Program-made: the position numbers and the translations under genes
Notes under the pieces: generated by a model
Database searches by the model: none
Seen by the model: the letters and a program-made list of their open reading frames with translations, nothing else
What the model was told of the DNA's origin: nothing
Shown here: positions 24,542 through 35,407 of the stretch, in pieces
How the letters are laid out: every line of letters begins with the position of its first letter
Numbering within the stretch: position 1 is the stretch's first letter
Assembly (NCBI GenBank): GCA_040756995.1
Contig: JBFLYK010000032.1
Coordinates: forward strand, 1-64,000
DNA length: 64,000 bases
Direction of reading: 5' to 3'
Origin: BP-133 sp040756995
Lineage (GTDB): Bacteria > Actinomycetota > Acidimicrobiia > IMCC26256 > BP-133

Positions 24542-26071
24542 ATGAGTGACGCCCGGCATAAAAATGTCAGCCTTTTCTTGGACCATCAGGTGGACCAGGG
24601 CCGGGCCGACCACGTGGCGGTCATCGCCGGCGAGGAGCGCGTCACCTACGGCGGGCTGCTGGCCCGGGCCTGCCGGGCCGCCGCCGCCCTCCACGACGCC
24701 GGCGTCCGGCGGGAGGAGCGCATCCTCCTGCTCCTCGACGACACCGCCGCCTTCCCGGCCACGTTTCTCGGGGCGATCCGCCTCGGGGCCGTGCCCGTGC
24801 CCGTCAACCCGCTCTACAAGCCGTCCGACTTTCGGTACTTCCTGGAGGACTCCTACGCCCGGGTGGTGGTGGTCGACCCGCCCTTCGCCGAGAAGGCGGC
24901 CGAGGCCATCGAGGGACTCGACGGCGTGCGGGTCTACGAGCCGGCCGACCTCCTGGGCGACGACGACGCCGGAGCCGACGGCCCCGCCTTCCTCCCCGCC
25001 GTGGGCAGCCACGAGGACGACATGGCCTTCTGGCTCTACAGCTCGGGATCGACGGGCAGGCCGAAGGGCGTCGTCCACCGCCAGGCCGACCCGGCCGCCG
25101 TCTGCCGGACGTACGGCGCGTCGGTGCTCCAGCTCACCGATGCCGACGTGACCTACTCGACGACGAAGCTGTATCACGCCTACGGAATCGGCAATGGGAT
25201 CTTCTTCCCCTACTGGGCCGGCGCCACCACGGTCCTCACCGCCGGACGGCCGAGCCCCGACGCCATCTTCTCCACGGTCGAGACCCACCGGCCGACGGCT
25301 TTCTTCTCCGTCCCCACGCTCTACAACGCCCTGGTCAACGCCGAAGGCGCCAAGGGGCGGGACTTCTCCTCGGTGCGGATCTGCCTGTCGGCCGCCGAGC
25401 CCCTGCCGCCCGAGGTGTTCCGCCGGTTCCAGGACACGTGGGGCCTGTCGATCCTCGACGGCATCGGCTCGACCGAGATGCTCCACATCTACTGCTCCAA
25501 CACCGCCGAGGCCCGCAAGCCCGGCTCCAGCGGCCGGCCGGTCCCCGGCTACGAGCTGATGATCCGGGGGGAGGACGGGCAGCCCGTCCCGCCCGGTGAG
25601 GTGGGCGAGCTGCTGGTCAAGGGCGACAGCGCCCTCTCCGGCTACTGGCACCACCGCGACCGGACCCGCCGGACGCTCATCGGCGAGTACTTCGCCACCG
25701 GTGACCGCTACCGCTGCGACGAGGACGGGTTCTACTGGTACGAGGGTCGGGCCGACGACATGATCAAGGTCGGCGGGCTGTGGGTCTCGCCGATCGAGAT
25801 CGAGAACGTGCTCATGGAGCACCCGGCGGTGCTCGAAGCCGGCGTGGTCGGGGTCGAGGTCGAAGGATTCATGAAGATCCGGGCCCACGTCATCCCGGCG
25901 GCCGGCTTCACCCTGACCGACGAGGGCGAGGCCCTGGTGGCCGAGCTCCAGGAGATGTGCAAGGAGCGCCTGCAGCGCTACCAGTACCCCCACATCGTCC
26001 GCTTCGAGCAGGACCTCCCCAAGACCATGACCGGCAAGATCCAGCGTTTCGTCCTGCGGGGTCGCCCGTGA
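24542..26071 (+). CDS. Benzoate-CoA ligase-like acyl-CoA synthetase
   Basis: A 509-residue adenylate-forming enzyme that would activate an aromatic or related carboxylic acid with ATP and CoA. The P-loop-like motif is WLYSSGSTGRPKG (about residue 165), followed by STTKLYHAYGIGNGIFFP, a stretch typical of benzoate-CoA ligases, then DGIGSTEMLHIY, YFATGDRYR and the catalytic Lys in KTMTGKIQRFVLR. It carries no fused domains. The stop overlaps the GTG of the amidohydrolase gene by 4 nt, and a second ligase follows that, suggesting one degradation operon. Substrate specificity is inferred from resemblance only. Confidence 0.88.
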   Translation: MSDARHKNVSLFLDHQVDQGRADHVAVIAGEERVTYGGLLARACRAAAALHDAGVRREERILLLLDDTAAFPATFLGAIRLGAVPVPVNPLYKPSDFRYFLEDSYARVVVVDPPFAEKAAEAIEGLDGVRVYEPADLLGDDDAGADGPAFLPAVGSHEDDMAFWLYSSGSTGRPKGVVHRQADPAAVCRTYGASVLQLTDADVTYSTTKLYHAYGIGNGIFFPYWAGATTVLTAGRPSPDAIFSTVETHRPTAFFSVPTLYNALVNAEGAKGRDFSSVRICLSAAEPLPPEVFRRFQDTWGLSILDGIGSTEMLHIYCSNTAEARKPGSSGRPVPGYELMIRGEDGQPVPPGEVGELLVKGDSALSGYWHHRDRTRRTLIGEYFATGDRYRCDEDGFYWYEGRADDMIKVGGLWVSPIEIENVLMEHPAVLEAGVVGVEVEGFMKIRAHVIPAAGFTLTDEGEALVAELQEMCKERLQRYQYPHIVRFEQDLPKTMTGKIQRFVLRGRP

Positions 26072-26931
26072 TCGACGGCATACCCCTGGTCGACGCCCAC
26101 CTCCATCCCGCGCACCTGAAATCGCTGAAGATGCCGGTCGAGCTGTGGTCGGCGGGCTTCGGCGCCATGGAAGGCATCTACGACCACGACGGCGCGGTCA
26201 TCCCGTCCGCCTTCGACGCCTACCTCGAGGCCGAAGGCGTCGACGTGGCGATCATGTTCTGCGAGTACAGCCCGCTCACCACCGGGGTGCAGCCGATCGA
26301 GGACCTGCTGCCGATCGCCGAGGCCAACCCGACCCGGCTGCGGTTCATCGCCAACGTGAACCCGCACCTCCACGAGCCGCTGCTGGCCGAGGTCGAGCGG
26401 CAGCTGGCGCTGGGGGCGGTCGGGCTCAAGCTGCATCCGGTCCACGCCCGCTTCGCCCCCAACGACGCGGTGCTCTGGCCGGTCTACGCCCGCCTCGAGG
26501 GCACCGGGCTGCCGGTCGTGTTCCATTGCGGCACCAGCAACTTCCCCGGCGCCGTCAACCGCTACGCCGATCCGGCCTTGATCGACGAGGTGGCCGGCGC
26601 CTTTCCCGACCTCAAGATCGTGCTGGCCCATGGCGGCCGGGGCTGGTGGTACGACGCCGCGGCGTTCATCACCCAGATGCGGTCCAACGTGTGGATCGAG
26701 CTCGCCGGCCTGCCGCCGAAGAAGCTGCCGCAGTACTACCGCAACTTCGATCTCGGCCGGCTCGGCCGGAAGTTCATCTTCGCCACCGACTGGCCCGGCA
26801 TTCCCGGCATCGCCCGCAACGCCGCCGCCGTGGCCGACCTCGGCTTCGACCGCGACACGCTGGAGCTGATCTTCTGGCGCAACGCCTTCGCCGTCTACTC
26901 GTTGGGAGAGCCACCGCCGGACTGGGGGTAG
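26068..26931 (+). CDS. Amidohydrolase-2 family metal-dependent hydrolase or decarboxylase
   Basis: A 287-residue TIM-barrel protein of the amidohydrolase_2 (ACMSD-like) group. It starts IPLVDAHLHPAHL (metal-binding HxH), then AVGLKLHPVHARFAP, VVFHCGTSNFPG, IVLAHGGRGWW and FIFATDWPG (the late Asp ligand). Members hydrolyse C-N bonds or decarboxylate aromatic-derived acids. GTG 26068 overlaps the preceding ligase stop (GTGA), so the two are translationally coupled. Position between two acyl-CoA ligases suggests a role in catabolism of an aromatic or cyclic acid; the substrate is unknown. Confidence 0.87.
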   Translation: MIDGIPLVDAHLHPAHLKSLKMPVELWSAGFGAMEGIYDHDGAVIPSAFDAYLEAEGVDVAIMFCEYSPLTTGVQPIEDLLPIAEANPTRLRFIANVNPHLHEPLLAEVERQLALGAVGLKLHPVHARFAPNDAVLWPVYARLEGTGLPVVFHCGTSNFPGAVNRYADPALIDEVAGAFPDLKIVLAHGGRGWWYDAAAFITQMRSNVWIELAGLPPKKLPQYYRNFDLGRLGRKFIFATDWPGIPGIARNAAAVADLGFDRDTLELIFWRNAFAVYSLGEPPPDWG

Positions 26932-26941
26932 GGTCCGGTTC

Positions 26942-28603
26942 ATGCGACCGGGACGTGATGCACCCCCGAACATGACCGACTACGAGGCCGAGCGGGCCGC
27001 TTTCCGGCTCGAGGTGCCGGAGCGGTTCAACTTCGTCCTCGACGTGCTGGAGAAGCGGGCGGCGGCCACGCCGGACGGGCTGGCGCTGCTGGCGCTCGAC
27101 GCCGCCGGGACGGAGACGGCCCGCTACTCTTGGGCCCAGATGGCCCGGGAGAGCAGGCGGATGGGCAACGCCCTGACCGGTCTCGGGGTGAAGAAGGGCG
27201 ATCCGCTGTTCATCATGCTGCCCCGCATCCCGGAGTGGTACGTGGCCGCCTTGGGCGCCATCCGCATCGGGGCCATTCCCATGCCCGGGACCAACCTGTT
27301 GACGGGCAAGGACATCGAGTACCGCATCCAGCGGGCCGACGCCGTCGCGGCCATCGTCGATTCCGAGGGCGCGGCCAAGGTCGACTCGGTCGCCGGCAAC
27401 CTGCCGACGCTGCAGCACCGGATCGTCTGCGGCGAGGCCCCGAGCAACGGCTGGACGCCGCTGGCCCGTCTCATCGAGACCGGCTCGCCCGACCCCACAG
27501 TGCCCGACCCGACGGCGGCCACCGATCCGATGCTCCTCTACTTCACGAGCGGCACCGTCTCCTATCCCAAGATGGTCATGCACACCCAGGCCAGCTACGG
27601 GATCGGCCACACGATCACGGCCCGCTACTGGCAGGACCTCCGGGAGGGCGACGTCCACTGGACGGTGTCCGACATGGGGTGGGCCAAGGCGGCGTGGGGG
27701 AAGCTGTTCGGTCAGTGGCAGCAGGGCGCCACCGTCGTTCTCATGAACATGGGCAAGCCCGACGCCGACCTCATCCTCGACACGATCGTCCGCAACGGGA
27801 TCACGACGTTCTGCGCTCCGCCGACGCTGTACCGGCTGCTGGTCCAGACCGACATCGGCAAGCACGACCTGTCCGGGCTGCGCCACTGCCTGTCGGCCGG
27901 TGAACCCCTCAACCCCGAGGTCATCCGGATCTGGGAGGAGGGCACCCGGGGATTGACGGTCTACGACGGCTACGGCCAGACCGAGACCGTGAACCTGGTG
28001 GCCAACTACCGCTGCGTGCCGGTGCGGCCCGGGTCGATGGGCAAGCCCACGCCGGGCTTCGACGTCCGGGTCGTCGACGAGGAGGGCAACCCCGTCAAAG
28101 CCGGGGAGGAGGGCCACATCGCCGTCCGGGTCGCGCCCGAGCGGCCGATCGGCATGTTCGGGGGCTACTACCTCGACGACGAGGCCACCACCGCCGCCTT
28201 CCACGGCGGCTGGTACTTCACCGGCGACAAGGGCCGGGTCGACGAGGACGGCTACTTCTGGTTCGAGGGCCGCTCCGACGACGTCATCACCTCGTCGGCC
28301 TACCGCATCGGGCCCTTCGAGGTGGAGAGCGCCCTCATCGAGCACCCGGCGGTGGCCGAGGCCGCCGTGGTCGGCAAGGACGACCCGGAACGCACCCAGC
28401 TGGTGACCGCCTTCTGCATCCTGGCTCCCGGCTACGAGCCGTCCGACGCCCTGGCCCAGGAGCTCCAGGAGCACGTCAAGAAGACGACCGCGCCCTACAA
28501 GTACCCCCGGCTGGTGTACTTCGTCGACGAACTCCCCAAGACGGTGAGCGGCAAGATCCGCCGCACGGAGCTCCGCGAACGACTCCGTGAGGGCGACGTC
28601 TAA
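26942..28603 (+). CDS. Acyl-CoA synthetase (AMP-forming, medium-chain type)
   Basis: A 553-residue AMP-binding enzyme similar to medium-chain acyl-CoA synthetases. Motifs in order: LLYFTSGTVSYPKMVMHT (P-loop variant), HWTVSDMGWAKAAWGKLFG (typical of the MACS group), LTVYDGYGQTETVNLV, WYFTGDKGRVDEDGYFWFEG and the C-terminal KTVSGKIRRTELR with the catalytic Lys. It lies 10 bp after the amidohydrolase gene and probably shares its transcript. ATG 26942 is used; ATG 26972 (MTDYEAERAAF) would fit the family equally well. Confidence 0.88.
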   Translation: MRPGRDAPPNMTDYEAERAAFRLEVPERFNFVLDVLEKRAAATPDGLALLALDAAGTETARYSWAQMARESRRMGNALTGLGVKKGDPLFIMLPRIPEWYVAALGAIRIGAIPMPGTNLLTGKDIEYRIQRADAVAAIVDSEGAAKVDSVAGNLPTLQHRIVCGEAPSNGWTPLARLIETGSPDPTVPDPTAATDPMLLYFTSGTVSYPKMVMHTQASYGIGHTITARYWQDLREGDVHWTVSDMGWAKAAWGKLFGQWQQGATVVLMNMGKPDADLILDTIVRNGITTFCAPPTLYRLLVQTDIGKHDLSGLRHCLSAGEPLNPEVIRIWEEGTRGLTVYDGYGQTETVNLVANYRCVPVRPGSMGKPTPGFDVRVVDEEGNPVKAGEEGHIAVRVAPERPIGMFGGYYLDDEATTAAFHGGWYFTGDKGRVDEDGYFWFEGRSDDVITSSAYRIGPFEVESALIEHPAVAEAAVVGKDDPERTQLVTAFCILAPGYEPSDALAQELQEHVKKTTAPYKYPRLVYFVDELPKTVSGKIRRTELRERLREGDV

Positions 28604-28665
28604 CCTGTATCAAATCTGACGGCCTTCTGCCGCTCTCCGTAGTACTTGCATCACTGGGGGTCGAC

Positions 28666-29847
28666 TTGAGTTCTCGGCGCCTGCTGTTGGCGCTGCCCGT
28701 TGCCTTCGCCTTGGCCGCCGTCGTGGCGGCGACGCCGTCGGCTGCGCCGGTCACGCGTCCCGAACCCGACCGCACCCTGCCGGCCCACCCGGCCCTGCGG
28801 TCGCTCGAGGCGCGGGCCCGCTACCGCGCCGAGCTCGCCGAGCGGCTGTCGCTGCGCCTCCCCGACGCGCTGAACCCCGTCCTCAAGAACGTCAAGGGGC
28901 CCTTCCGGCCCAACGTGTCGGGCCGTGACCAGTCGAAGGAGCCGACCCCCCACTACCGCGAGGCGGAGCGCCAGCAGCTCATCCGGGAGGGCCGGGAGTT
29001 GTTCTTCTCCACCACCGCCTTCGGCCAGCGGCCGAGCCAGGGCCCGCGGGTCGCCGGCCTGCACCTGTCCTGCGCCACCTGCCATGTCGCGCCCTCCCAG
29101 GTCGACAGCCTCACGCACCTCGTCGGGCCGGTCCGGGAGCGGGAGTTCGGCCTCCGCCAGACCCCGGCGCTGTTCGGGGTGGCCGGCACCGCGCCGTTCG
29201 GGTGGGACGGCCGGAACCCCACCCTCCAGGATCAGGCCCGGGGCGCCATCGTCTCGCCCCTGGAGATGCACGCCAGCCGGGAGCCGACGAAGCGGGAGCT
29301 CGACGCCATCGTCGAGTTCATGAAGACGATCGAGCAGCCGCCGGCCGTCCCCGGCCGGGACTTCGACCCGGTCCGGGCGAAGCGGGGCGAGGTCCTGTTC
29401 CGCACGCCCCGGCCGGTGATCGACCCCACCGGCGAGTTTCCCTCCGGGCAGCCCGTGGCCTGCGCCACCTGCCACTCCGGCTCGTTCTTCACCGACGGGA
29501 AGGCCCACCGGGACTCCATCCCCACCGGCGACCCCGTCTTCGACCCCGGCCGCGTCGACGCCAACGGCAAGATCCTGGGCTTCGACACCCCGTCGCTGCT
29601 CGGGGTCCGGCTGACCGCCCCGTTCTTCCACGACGGCATCGCCGGTGACCCCACGGCTCCCAGCAACTTCCTGGGCGGCGGGACGGGCGCCGGTGCCCTG
29701 GAAGCCGACGTCGGGGCGGCCGGCCCGGCCGCCGCCCGGCGGGCCCTCCTGGAGAACCTTCTCCCCTTCTACAACACGGTCCGCTTCAATTTCGGGTTCA
29801 CGCAGGACGAGCTCCGGGATCTGGCCGAATTCGTCCTGTCGTTGTAG
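28666..29847 (+). CDS. Exported diheme cytochrome c, MauG/cytochrome c peroxidase-like
   Basis: A 393-residue exported protein with a signal peptide (LLLALPVAFALAAVVAATPS) and two c-type heme sites, both CATCH: one in LSCATCHVAPSQ and one in VACATCHSGSFF. Flanking LVGPVREREFGLRQTPALFG and NPTLQDQARGAIVSPLEMH fit the bacterial diheme peroxidase/MauG group, as does the C-terminal TPSLLGVRLTAPFFHDG. It would reduce peroxide or oxidise a partner outside the membrane. The TTG at 28666 is the best start before the signal peptide. It lies just upstream of the ccm operon, whose products would attach its hemes. Confidence 0.87.
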   Translation: MSSRRLLLALPVAFALAAVVAATPSAAPVTRPEPDRTLPAHPALRSLEARARYRAELAERLSLRLPDALNPVLKNVKGPFRPNVSGRDQSKEPTPHYREAERQQLIREGRELFFSTTAFGQRPSQGPRVAGLHLSCATCHVAPSQVDSLTHLVGPVREREFGLRQTPALFGVAGTAPFGWDGRNPTLQDQARGAIVSPLEMHASREPTKRELDAIVEFMKTIEQPPAVPGRDFDPVRAKRGEVLFRTPRPVIDPTGEFPSGQPVACATCHSGSFFTDGKAHRDSIPTGDPVFDPGRVDANGKILGFDTPSLLGVRLTAPFFHDGIAGDPTAPSNFLGGGTGAGALEADVGAAGPAAARRALLENLLPFYNTVRFNFGFTQDELRDLAEFVLSL

Positions 29848-29869
29848 AAACCCATAGGTCGCCCGGCAT

Positions 29870-29895
29870 GGGGGGAGGAGGGGAGGCCTCCCCCC
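29870..29895 (+). terminator. GC-rich hairpin between the peroxidase and ccmB
   Basis: GGGGGGAGG at 29870-29878 pairs perfectly with CCTCCCCCC at 29887-29895 across an 8-nt loop. It starts 23 bp after the peroxidase stop and lies 53 bp before ccmB. There is no T run, so it may be a weak terminator or attenuator rather than a classic one. Confidence 0.4.
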
Positions 29896-29948
29896 GGTCG
29901 GGCCTCTCGCGTTCGGGGCCCAGGCCCTGATCGCGGGAGGATTGAGGC

Positions 29949-30623
29949 GTGACGTTGTTCCGCCAGGCCCTGCTGGTCGCCGGGAAGGACCTCCGCATCG
30001 AGGCCCGCTCCCGGGTGGCGCTCAACCAGGTGCTGCCCTTCGCCGGAGTGGTCCTGCTGCTGTTCGCCTTCGCCCTCGACCCCGACCGGGGGCTCCTGCC
30101 CCGGGTGGCGCCCGGCCTGTTCTGGGTGGCCGTGCTTCTGGCCGGTCTGCTGGCCATCTCCCGGTCCTTTGCCGTCGAGGGGGAGAACGGCGTGCGGGAC
30201 GCCCTGCGGCTCTCCGGGCTCGACGGGGCGGCGGTCTTCGCCGGCAAGGCGCTGGCGGTGGCCGCCCAGCTGCTGGTGCTCGAGGTGATCCTGGCGATCG
30301 GCGTCGTCGTGCTCTACGACCTGCACCTCCACAACCCCCTGGTGGTGCTGGCGGCCAGCCTCGTCGCGACCTGCGGCTTGGCTGCCGCCGGTACGGTGTA
30401 TGGAGTGCTCGCGGCGGGCCTGCGGGTCCGGGAGACCCTGTTTCCCCTGCTCGTACTGCCCGTGGTGGCGCCCGTCATGCTCGGTGCGACCCGGGCCTGG
30501 GAGGCGGCGCTCGACGGCGTCCCGTCCGAGGCGTGGCCCTGGATCCAGCTGCTGGCGGTGTTCGGACTGATCTACGTGACGATGGGGTGGCTGGCCTTCG
30601 GGCCGCTGTTGGAGGAGACATGA
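29949..30623 (+). CDS. ccmB: Cytochrome c maturation permease CcmB
   Basis: A 224-residue protein with six predicted transmembrane helices, the membrane subunit of the CcmAB ABC complex, which releases heme-loaded CcmE. Typical features are the start FRQALLVAGKDLRIEARSR, GLFWVAVLLAGLLAISRSF and GLRVRETLFPLLVLPVVAPV. It is the first gene of a tight operon in which each cistron overlaps the next by 4 nt or nearly so. CcmA, the ATPase that should pair with it, is not adjacent. Confidence 0.93.
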   Translation: MTLFRQALLVAGKDLRIEARSRVALNQVLPFAGVVLLLFAFALDPDRGLLPRVAPGLFWVAVLLAGLLAISRSFAVEGENGVRDALRLSGLDGAAVFAGKALAVAAQLLVLEVILAIGVVVLYDLHLHNPLVVLAASLVATCGLAAAGTVYGVLAAGLRVRETLFPLLVLPVVAPVMLGATRAWEAALDGVPSEAWPWIQLLAVFGLIYVTMGWLAFGPLLEET

Positions 30624-31429
30624 GGGGGGCGATGAGTTTCTGGGCCCGGCGGGGGACGACGGTGCTGGGCGCCCTCACACTGGTGAGCCTGGTCGTCCTG
30701 GTCGTGCTCGGCCTGTTCGTCTCCGACCCCGACTACATGCAGGGTGACGCCGTCCGCCTCATGTATCTCCACGTCCCCGCCGCCTGGGTCGCCTACCTGG
30801 CCTACGGCGTGACCAGCCTGGCCTCGGGGCTGTACCTGTGGAAGCGGACCCGCTCGCCGGCCTGGGACACGCTGGCCGGCGCCTCGGCCGAGATCGGAGT
30901 CCTCTTCACCGGCCTCACGCTGGTGCTCGGCTCGCTGTGGGGCCGCCCGGTGTGGAACGTGTGGTGGGCGTGGGACGCCCGCATCGTGTCCACCGCCGTG
31001 CTGTTCTTCCTCTACCTGGGCTACCTGGCCCTGCGGCGGGTGCCGGCCGACCCGGCCGTGCGGGCCAAGCGCAGCGCCATCGCCGCCCTCGTCGCCTTCG
31101 TCGACGTGCCCGTCGTCCACTTCTCGGTCGAGTGGTGGCGGACGTTGCACCAGCAGGGCAGCGTCTTCAACCGCGAGCTGAGCCCCACCATCGAGGGCAA
31201 CCTGGCCTGGGCGCTGCTGTCCGGCGTGTTCGCCTTCACCTTCCTGTACCTGTACCTGCTGGAGCGCCGCTACCGCCTGGCCGTGTTGGAGGACCGCATC
31301 GAGGAGCGGATGCTCGAAGCGGCCATCGCCGAACGCCGGGCCGAGGCCGACGCTCCCCCCGTACCCGGGGGGATGGGGGGTGTCCCCCCGACAACGGCGG
31401 CGGGAGCCGCTCGGGGAGCGCCGTCATGA
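30620..31429 (+). CDS. ccmC: Heme exporter/handling protein CcmC
   Basis: A 269-residue membrane protein of the HemeHandlingProtein family with about six helices; it delivers heme to CcmE. The tryptophan-rich WWD segment reads GRPVWNVWWAWDARIVSTA, and conserved His residues occur in MYLHVPAAWVAYL and VHFSVEWWRTLHQ. ATG 30620 overlaps the ccmB stop (ATGA). The last 30 residues (Pro/Gly/Ala-rich) are encoded by C and G runs forming inverted repeats at about 31355-31390 and look like a recent add-on. It ends overlapping the ccmD start. Confidence 0.93.
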   Translation: MRGAMSFWARRGTTVLGALTLVSLVVLVVLGLFVSDPDYMQGDAVRLMYLHVPAAWVAYLAYGVTSLASGLYLWKRTRSPAWDTLAGASAEIGVLFTGLTLVLGSLWGRPVWNVWWAWDARIVSTAVLFFLYLGYLALRRVPADPAVRAKRSAIAALVAFVDVPVVHFSVEWWRTLHQQGSVFNRELSPTIEGNLAWALLSGVFAFTFLYLYLLERRYRLAVLEDRIEERMLEAAIAERRAEADAPPVPGGMGGVPPTTAAGAARGAPS

Positions 31430-31554
31430 CCGACGCCGGCTACGTCATCGGGGGCTGGGCCATCACCGGCGTCGCCATCGCCGGCTACGTCGGGCGGATC
31501 TGGTCCCGCGCCCGCCGGGCCCGCCGGCTGCTGCCCCCGGAGGAGCGGGACTAG
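31426..31554 (+). CDS. ccmD: CcmD-like small membrane protein
   Basis: A 42-residue protein with one transmembrane helix (YVIGGWAITGVAIAGYVGRIW) and a basic tail (RARRARRLL). Size, topology and place between ccmC and ccmE match CcmD, which helps release holo-CcmE from CcmABC. ATG 31426 overlaps the ccmC stop (ATGA). Confidence 0.8.
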   Translation: MTDAGYVIGGWAITGVAIAGYVGRIWSRARRARRLLPPEERD

Positions 31555-31559
31555 GGGCG

Positions 31560-32038
31560 ATGGAGGGAATGGAGCCGAGCCCGGCCGTCGTCGTCTCTCG
31601 CCCGCCGCGCAAGCGCCTGCGCTACATCGTGGCCGGCGGGCTGTGCGCCGCGGCCGTGGTCTTCCTGCTGGTCGGTGGCCTGTCCCGCAACATCGTGTAC
31701 TTCCGCACGGTGTCGGAGGCCGTCCGGGAGCAGCGCGACTCACCGGGGGAGGGCGGCCGCATCCGGATGGCCGGCAACGTCGTGATCGGCAGCGTCGTCC
31801 AGGGGAACGGCGGGGTGTCGTTCAAGGTGACCGAAGGGGGCGAGACCGTCTCGGTCGTCCACCGCGGGGACCCGGGCGATCTGTTCAAGGACGGGGCGCC
31901 CGTGGTGTGCGAGGGCCGGTTCGCCAAGAGCAGCACCGGTGACAACCTCATGTTCGAATCGGACCGGCTGATGATCAAGCATGGCGCCGAGTACCGGCCG
32001 CCGGCGGTCGAGGCCGACAGAGAGCCCAACAGAGAGCA

Positions 32039-32042
<4 letters not shown>
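31560..32042 (+). CDS. ccmE: Heme chaperone CcmE
   Basis: A 160-residue membrane-anchored periplasmic-side chaperone that holds heme covalently before delivery to apocytochromes. Residues 18-45 form the anchor; the OB-fold follows with RIRMAGNVVIGSVVQGNG and VVHRGDPGDLFKDGAPVV. The heme-binding His and heme-facing Tyr are H141 and Y145 in MIKHGAEYRPP, the HxxxY type. Start ATG 31560 lies 5 bp after the ccmD stop; a second ATG three codons on is possible. The end overlaps ccmF by 4 nt. Confidence 0.93.
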
Positions 32043-34086
<2,044 letters not shown>

Positions 34087-34090
<4 letters not shown>

Positions 34091-34572
34091 TCAAGCGCCT
34101 CCTGCCGGTCGTGGCCCTGGTCGCCGTCGTCGCCACCGCCCTCGTCATCGGAGCGGGCCGCGACCGAGGCCCGCGGTCGCCGGCGGCCCGGACGGAGGCC
34201 ATCGCCGGAGACCTCCGCTGCCCGGTCTGCCAGGGCCTGTCGGTGGCGGACAGCCACACCCAGACCGCCGAGGCGATGAAGGAGGAGATCCGCCGGCAGG
34301 TCGACGCCGGTGAGAGCGACGCCGACATCCGGGCGTGGTTCGTCGCCCGCTACGGCGAATGGGTGCTGCTGCGGCCCGAGACATCGGGGGCGGCGGCGGT
34401 GGTGTGGATCCTGCCGGTCACCGCGCTGCTGCTCGGCATCGGGGGGCTCGCTTTCGCCTTCCGGCGCTGGCGCCGCCAGCCCACTCTGGCCGCCACCGAC
34501 GAGGACCGGGCGCTGGTCGAAGCGGCGTTGGCCGGCCGGGCGGGCGAGACCCGACCGGGAGGCGCGTCGTGA
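34087..34572 (+). CDS. ccmH: Apocytochrome reduction/handling protein CcmH (CcmL-type)
   Basis: A 161-residue protein: N-terminal membrane anchor, then the redox motif LRCPVCQG (C45 and C48) that keeps apocytochrome CXXCH thiols reduced, the helical block MKEEIRRQVDAGESDADIRA with FVARYGEWVLLRP, and a second transmembrane helix near residues 100-125. It corresponds to the N-terminal half of E. coli CcmH, the TPR half being the next gene. It overlaps ccmF and the TPR gene by 4 nt each. Confidence 0.94.
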
Positions 34573-35366
34573 GCCCGCCGACCCGGTTCGACCCCGACGC
34601 CCTGGCGTCCCTGGAGTCCGAACGCGACTTCCTGCTGCGGTCGATCAAGGATCTCGAGAGCGAGCGGGAGGCGGGCAACCTCGACGAGGAGCGCTACCGG
34701 GCGCTGAAGGACGACTACACCGCCCGGGCGGCGGCCGTGCTGCGGTCGATCGAGGAGGGCCGCCACGCCGCGGCCGCCGCTCCGCCCGTCCCCAGGAAGC
34801 GCAAGCTGCTGACCGGGAGTGCGGTGCTGGCCTTCGTCCTCGTCGCCGCCCTCGCCCTGGCCGCCGCGGCCGGCAAGCGGCACGAGGGCCAGACGATGAC
34901 CGGCAATGCCCAATCGGGTGACCCCCGCCGGGCGGCGCTGGAGAAGCAGGTCAGGGAGCACCCCGACGACCCCACCGCCCGTCTCGACTTCGCCCGCTAC
35001 CTCCTGGAGGTGCAGGACTGGACGGCGGCGGTCAAGGAGTACCTCACGGCGGCCAAGCTCGACCCCAAGAACCCCGAGGCCAACGCCTACGCCGGCTGGA
35101 TGCTGTTCCAGGCCGCCACCAATGCCGAGCCGACGACGAAAGGCGAGCTGACCAGCGGGGCGCTCGACCGGCTCGACGCCGCCATCGCCGCCTCGGACAG
35201 CTACGCCGACGCCTACTTCTTCCGGGGCATGGTGAAGTTCCGGGGAGCGGGCGACGCCAAGGGCGCCATTCCCGACTTCGAGCGCTTCCTGGCCCTGGTG
35301 CCCGACGGGCCGCTCAACGCCGAGGTCAAGGCCGTCCTGGACCAGGCCCGCCAGCAGGCTGGTTAG
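34569..35366 (+). CDS. CcmI-like membrane-anchored TPR protein
   Basis: A 265-residue protein starting at GTG 34569 inside the ccmH stop. The N-terminal cytoplasmic part (SLESERDFLLRSIKDLESER, then DEERYRALKDDY) is the CcmI-type coiled region, followed by one transmembrane helix (about 80-98) and tetratricopeptide repeats (ARLDFARYLLEVQDWTAAVK, NAYAGWMLFQAA, AYFFRGMVKFRG). CcmI binds apocytochrome c C-termini and presents them to CcmF/H. It closes the operon; a cyclophilin gene follows 41 bp later. Confidence 0.82.
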   Translation: MSPPTRFDPDALASLESERDFLLRSIKDLESEREAGNLDEERYRALKDDYTARAAAVLRSIEEGRHAAAAAPPVPRKRKLLTGSAVLAFVLVAALALAAAAGKRHEGQTMTGNAQSGDPRRAALEKQVREHPDDPTARLDFARYLLEVQDWTAAVKEYLTAAKLDPKNPEANAYAGWMLFQAATNAEPTTKGELTSGALDRLDAAIAASDSYADAYFFRGMVKFRGAGDAKGAIPDFERFLALVPDGPLNAEVKAVLDQARQQAG

Positions 35367-35407
35367 GCTCTCCGGGTTTCCGGTCCGTCAACCGAAGGGA
35401 GCCACCG

